From Symplocastrum torsivum CPER-KK1 (lineage in GTDB: Bacteria; Cyanobacteriota; Cyanobacteriia; Cyanobacteriales; Coleofasciculaceae), in the NCBI GenBank assembly GCA_019358875.1, contig JAHHIF010000002.1:210304-274303 (forward strand): a stretch of DNA of 64,000 bases, read 5' to 3'. Shown in pieces: positions 61,966 through 64,000 of this stretch (the first letter of the stretch is position 1; every line of letters begins with the position of its first letter). The notes under the pieces were generated by a model, which searched no databases, was not told the DNA's origin, and saw nothing but the letters and a program-made list of their open reading frames with translations. A program made the translations under genes and the position numbers.

Positions 61966-64000
61966 ATGATTGCCAAATCAACTCGTTATGCTATTTGCCT
62001 AGGTTTAGCTGGAGGTTTAGCAGTTGCGATCGCTCCTGCTGTTCGTGCCCAGATTCAAGTGACAGGCGGCAGCACTGCTGGACAAGCTGCTTTTTTTGTA
62101 CCTGTACCAGGAGGCAGTGGCACAGGAGTAGAACTATTTGATGTTGGAATCAACAGACTCCGATTAGAAACTCCAAATGGCAATACAAGCACAGCAATCT
62201 TTACACCAACTGCTGCTAGCTTCGACGCTGGAGCAGATAATCAGCCTAATGCGGGTGATATAGGCACACTACAAGGTGGTTTAGCGGGTATAGCCTTCTC
62301 TGCAAATGGTGGTACTCCTACTCCGTTCCTAAACCGGGATACAGTCCTGAACTTTACCTTAACAAGCTTTCAGTCCAACTTGGGTGTAGTTGACGGGACA
62401 TTGATTAGCCCTCAGACAGCGGGTGATGCTCCGTTAGTTTTCCTGCCAGCCGTAGAAGCTACAGTTGCTAATGGTTCTAGCTTTCAAGCCACACTTGGAG
62501 AATTACAACTAGGTGACTTCGAGGCTGACATCAATGATGGTGTAATTAATCTAGCTTCAAATCTTCAGTTCCGCGAATCGGGTAGCACTTCCACAAGTAC
62601 AACATCATCAGCTAATTTGCAGCGACGAATCAAATTTACGTTTGAAGGGGAAAACGTCACACCGGAAGATGGTACTGACTTCGCCGTAGATGGCAACGGC
62701 AACAGTATGGGTGATGATGACGATAACGGTATCGGTGATGATGATGACGATAACGGTATCGGTATGGGTGATGATGACGATAACGGTATCGGTATGGGTG
62801 ATGATGACGACGATAACGGTATCGGTGATGATGATGACGACGATAACGGTATCGGTGATGATGACACTGGCAGCATCAGATTTGTTGGTGAAGTCAATAA
62901 AAAACTCCAGATTCAGAGCGTTGGGACTCAAGGAGAGCGCGAGTTCCAGATTGAAGCGGATTTGGCTGCTGTAGATATTGCTATCGACGGACCTTTTAAC
63001 ATTCAGACCGATGATGGATTAAATGAAAACAACATCATCACCAAGTACAAGATCGAAGGTGAAAGTGAAGGCATTATTTCAGACTATGCTAATGCCTTCG
63101 GCTTCAGTGGTACTGCCCGCCGGGATACACAGTTCACATTTGAGCAAGGAACAAACAAATTAGACGGTCGCAGTAGTGGTGATGTAGACTTCTACGCTGC
63201 TGCTGGGGTGACTAGCATCAACAGAGATATACAATTCACTGACATCCAAGACGACGACTTTAATAGCGGTTCTGGCAATTCTGGCGGTTCTGGTAATTCT
63301 GATGATTCTAGTGAATTCTCTTTCTGTAATATCTGTGGCGTTACACTTGTCAGAAATAGCAGCCTAGTAGTTGGGGGCACCGATATTACAGTTGGTAGCC
63401 CAATAATTGTCGTTACAAATAGTGGGAATGCTGGTGGTAGTAGCAGTAGCAGCACTTCAGCTAGCAGCAGCGTCTCAAACACAAACACCACATTCGCTAA
63501 TTCAGTCAACGTCAATGTTTTCAGCTTAGCAACAGCTTTTACGTCTAGCACAGCTCGCGCTCAGTATCAAATCCTCGCATCTAGCAACATCCGGATTGTT
63601 ACAGACATTGATGCTGATTTTGGTGATGATGTTGCTACTGGCAATGATGATGAAGATCGTCGTCGGACTCGTGTACGGTTAGTTCAACGGGGAGGAAGAC
63701 GCTATTACGTCGTTGTACGCGAAGGCAGTAGTGGCGGGGATGATGATGATCAGCAGACTGCCAATGATGATGACCAGGATGATGACCAGCAGACTGCCAA
63801 TGATGATGACCAGGATGATGACCAGCAGACTGCCAATGATGATGACCAGCAGACTGCCAATGATGATGACCAGGATGATGACCAGCAGACTGCCAATGAT
63901 GATGACCAGGATGATGACCAGCAGACTGCCAATGATGATGACCAGGATGATGACCAGCAGACTGCCAATGATGATGACCAGGATGATGACCAGCAGACTG
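61966..64000 (+). CDS. Secreted Asp-rich repeat protein, 3' end beyond the window
   Basis: At least 678 codons from the ATG at 61966, open to the right edge. A signal peptide is clear (YAICLGLAGGLAVAIAPAVR, cut before AQIQV). Residues about 35-235 are beta-rich, then an Asp/Gly/Asn repeat block (DDDDNGIGMG type, 62710-62868), a second beta-rich domain of about 200 residues (IRFVGEVNKKLQIQSVGTQG, IVTDIDADFGDDVATGNDDE), Gly/Ser-rich linkers and a C-terminal DDDQQTAND-type repeat. The calcium-like acidic repeats and the signal peptide suggest a cell-surface or matrix protein. No family is recognised. The end is missing. Confidence 0.8.
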   Translation, partial: MIAKSTRYAICLGLAGGLAVAIAPAVRAQIQVTGGSTAGQAAFFVPVPGGSGTGVELFDVGINRLRLETPNGNTSTAIFTPTAASFDAGADNQPNAGDIGTLQGGLAGIAFSANGGTPTPFLNRDTVLNFTLTSFQSNLGVVDGTLISPQTAGDAPLVFLPAVEATVANGSSFQATLGELQLGDFEADINDGVINLASNLQFRESGSTSTSTTSSANLQRRIKFTFEGENVTPEDGTDFAVDGNGNSMGDDDDNGIGDDDDDNGIGMGDDDDNGIGMGDDDDDNGIGDDDDDDNGIGDDDTGSIRFVGEVNKKLQIQSVGTQGEREFQIEADLAAVDIAIDGPFNIQTDDGLNENNIITKYKIEGESEGIISDYANAFGFSGTARRDTQFTFEQGTNKLDGRSSGDVDFYAAAGVTSINRDIQFTDIQDDDFNSGSGNSGGSGNSDDSSEFSFCNICGVTLVRNSSLVVGGTDITVGSPIIVVTNSGNAGGSSSSSTSASSSVSNTNTTFANSVNVNVFSLATAFTSSTARAQYQILASSNIRIVTDIDADFGDDVATGNDDEDRRRTRVRLVQRGGRRYYVVVREGSSGGDDDDQQTANDDDQDDDQQTANDDDQDDDQQTANDDDQQTANDDDQDDDQQTANDDDQDDDQQTANDDDQDDDQQTANDDDQDDDQQT
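62710..62868 (+). repeat. Asp-rich coding tandem repeat 1
   Basis: Imperfect repeats of a DNGIG(MG)DDDDD-type unit encoded by GGTGATGATGATGACGA-like DNA, about five units. Unit length varies through gain or loss of Asp codons, as expected for slippage. Confidence 0.85.
63739..64000 (+). repeat. Asp-Gln-rich coding tandem repeat 2, continuing beyond the window
   Basis: At least seven copies of a DQQTANDDDQDD-type 12-codon unit (36 bases), plus one shortened 8-codon copy (near 63842). It runs to the right edge. The antisense frame is an artefact of the repeat. Confidence 0.92.

Noticed and set aside
62565..62974. Open frames in other phases over the Asp-rich repeat
   Set aside because: They are shadows of a low-complexity coding repeat: Ser/Pro or Thr/Val runs on the other phases and strand. 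The signal-peptide-bearing frame is the real gene.
63750..63968. Antisense frame AVCWSSSWSSS over repeat 2
   Set aside because: It is the complement of the DQQTANDDDQDD repeat and has no start context; repetition alone keeps it open.

Overview
The window is chromosomal DNA from a phycobilisome-containing, probably filamentous cyanobacterium. The evidence is an intact allophycocyanin alpha-B gene (apcD), a group 3 SigG-type sigma factor, several cyanobacteria-specific families (DUF1816, DUF760, SLH iron-uptake porin, fused NADPH thioredoxin reductase), very frequent GCGATCGC (HIP1) octamers, and heptanucleotide tandem repeats of the TTCTGCC and CCCAATT type. Genes sit on both strands in short operons. 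No rRNA, tRNA, CRISPR array or complete insertion sequence was recognised.

Layout. 0-9.3 kb: an L,D-transpeptidase cut by the left edge with a response regulator, sigG and its likely anti-sigma factor, an alpha/beta hydrolase, the RNA genes mrnC-rlmB, a STAS anti-sigma antagonist whose only plausible start is ATT, carA and a retropepsin-like protease. 9.4-17 kb: a carotenoid oxygenase, a folate/biopterin transporter, a CHASE2 adenylate cyclase and a site-2 protease. 17-23.4 kb: a urate-use cluster (allC, uraD, an SLH protein, uraH, hpxO, then a urate/xanthine permease). Two matching palindromes, probably operators, lie upstream of the permease. 23.4-26.2 kb: accessory remnants, namely a decayed PIN toxin with its orphan antitoxin, a coupled pair of small genes, an HNH nuclease and a HicB antitoxin.

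26-38 kb: metabolic genes (class IV aminotransferase, ROK kinase, peptide-type ABC permease, NTRC), then a type IV pilus neighbourhood: methyltransferase, pilA, an O-GlcNAc-transferase-like TPR protein, a second methyltransferase and a TPR-like protein. Then apcD. 38-48 kb: rlmD, an RsbW-type kinase, small conserved genes, GrpB, asnS, an orthocaspase and an HTH-GAF protein. 48-52.7 kb: a class III aminotransferase, a SNF2 helicase with an unrecognised partner gene, a VOC pseudogene, fragments of other genes and a GNAT acetyltransferase. 53-64 kb: small membrane proteins, scpB, an ABC ATPase, a DUF1338 protein, a pentapeptide-repeat protein, an SLH porin and an Asp-rich repeat exoprotein that runs off the right edge.

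How the genes work together. The urate cluster would import urate and convert it through 5-hydroxyisourate and OHCU to allantoin, and would degrade allantoate; allantoinase is not in the window. The sigma, anti-sigma, STAS, RsbW, cyclase, site-2 protease and response-regulator genes make the window rich in regulators. The pilin region suggests that pilin expression or modification is tied to a glycosyltransferase and methyltransferases. The best candidates for something undescribed are the SLH gene inside the urate operon with its in-frame palindromic insertion, the SNF2 helicase plus partner module, and the Asp-repeat exoprotein.
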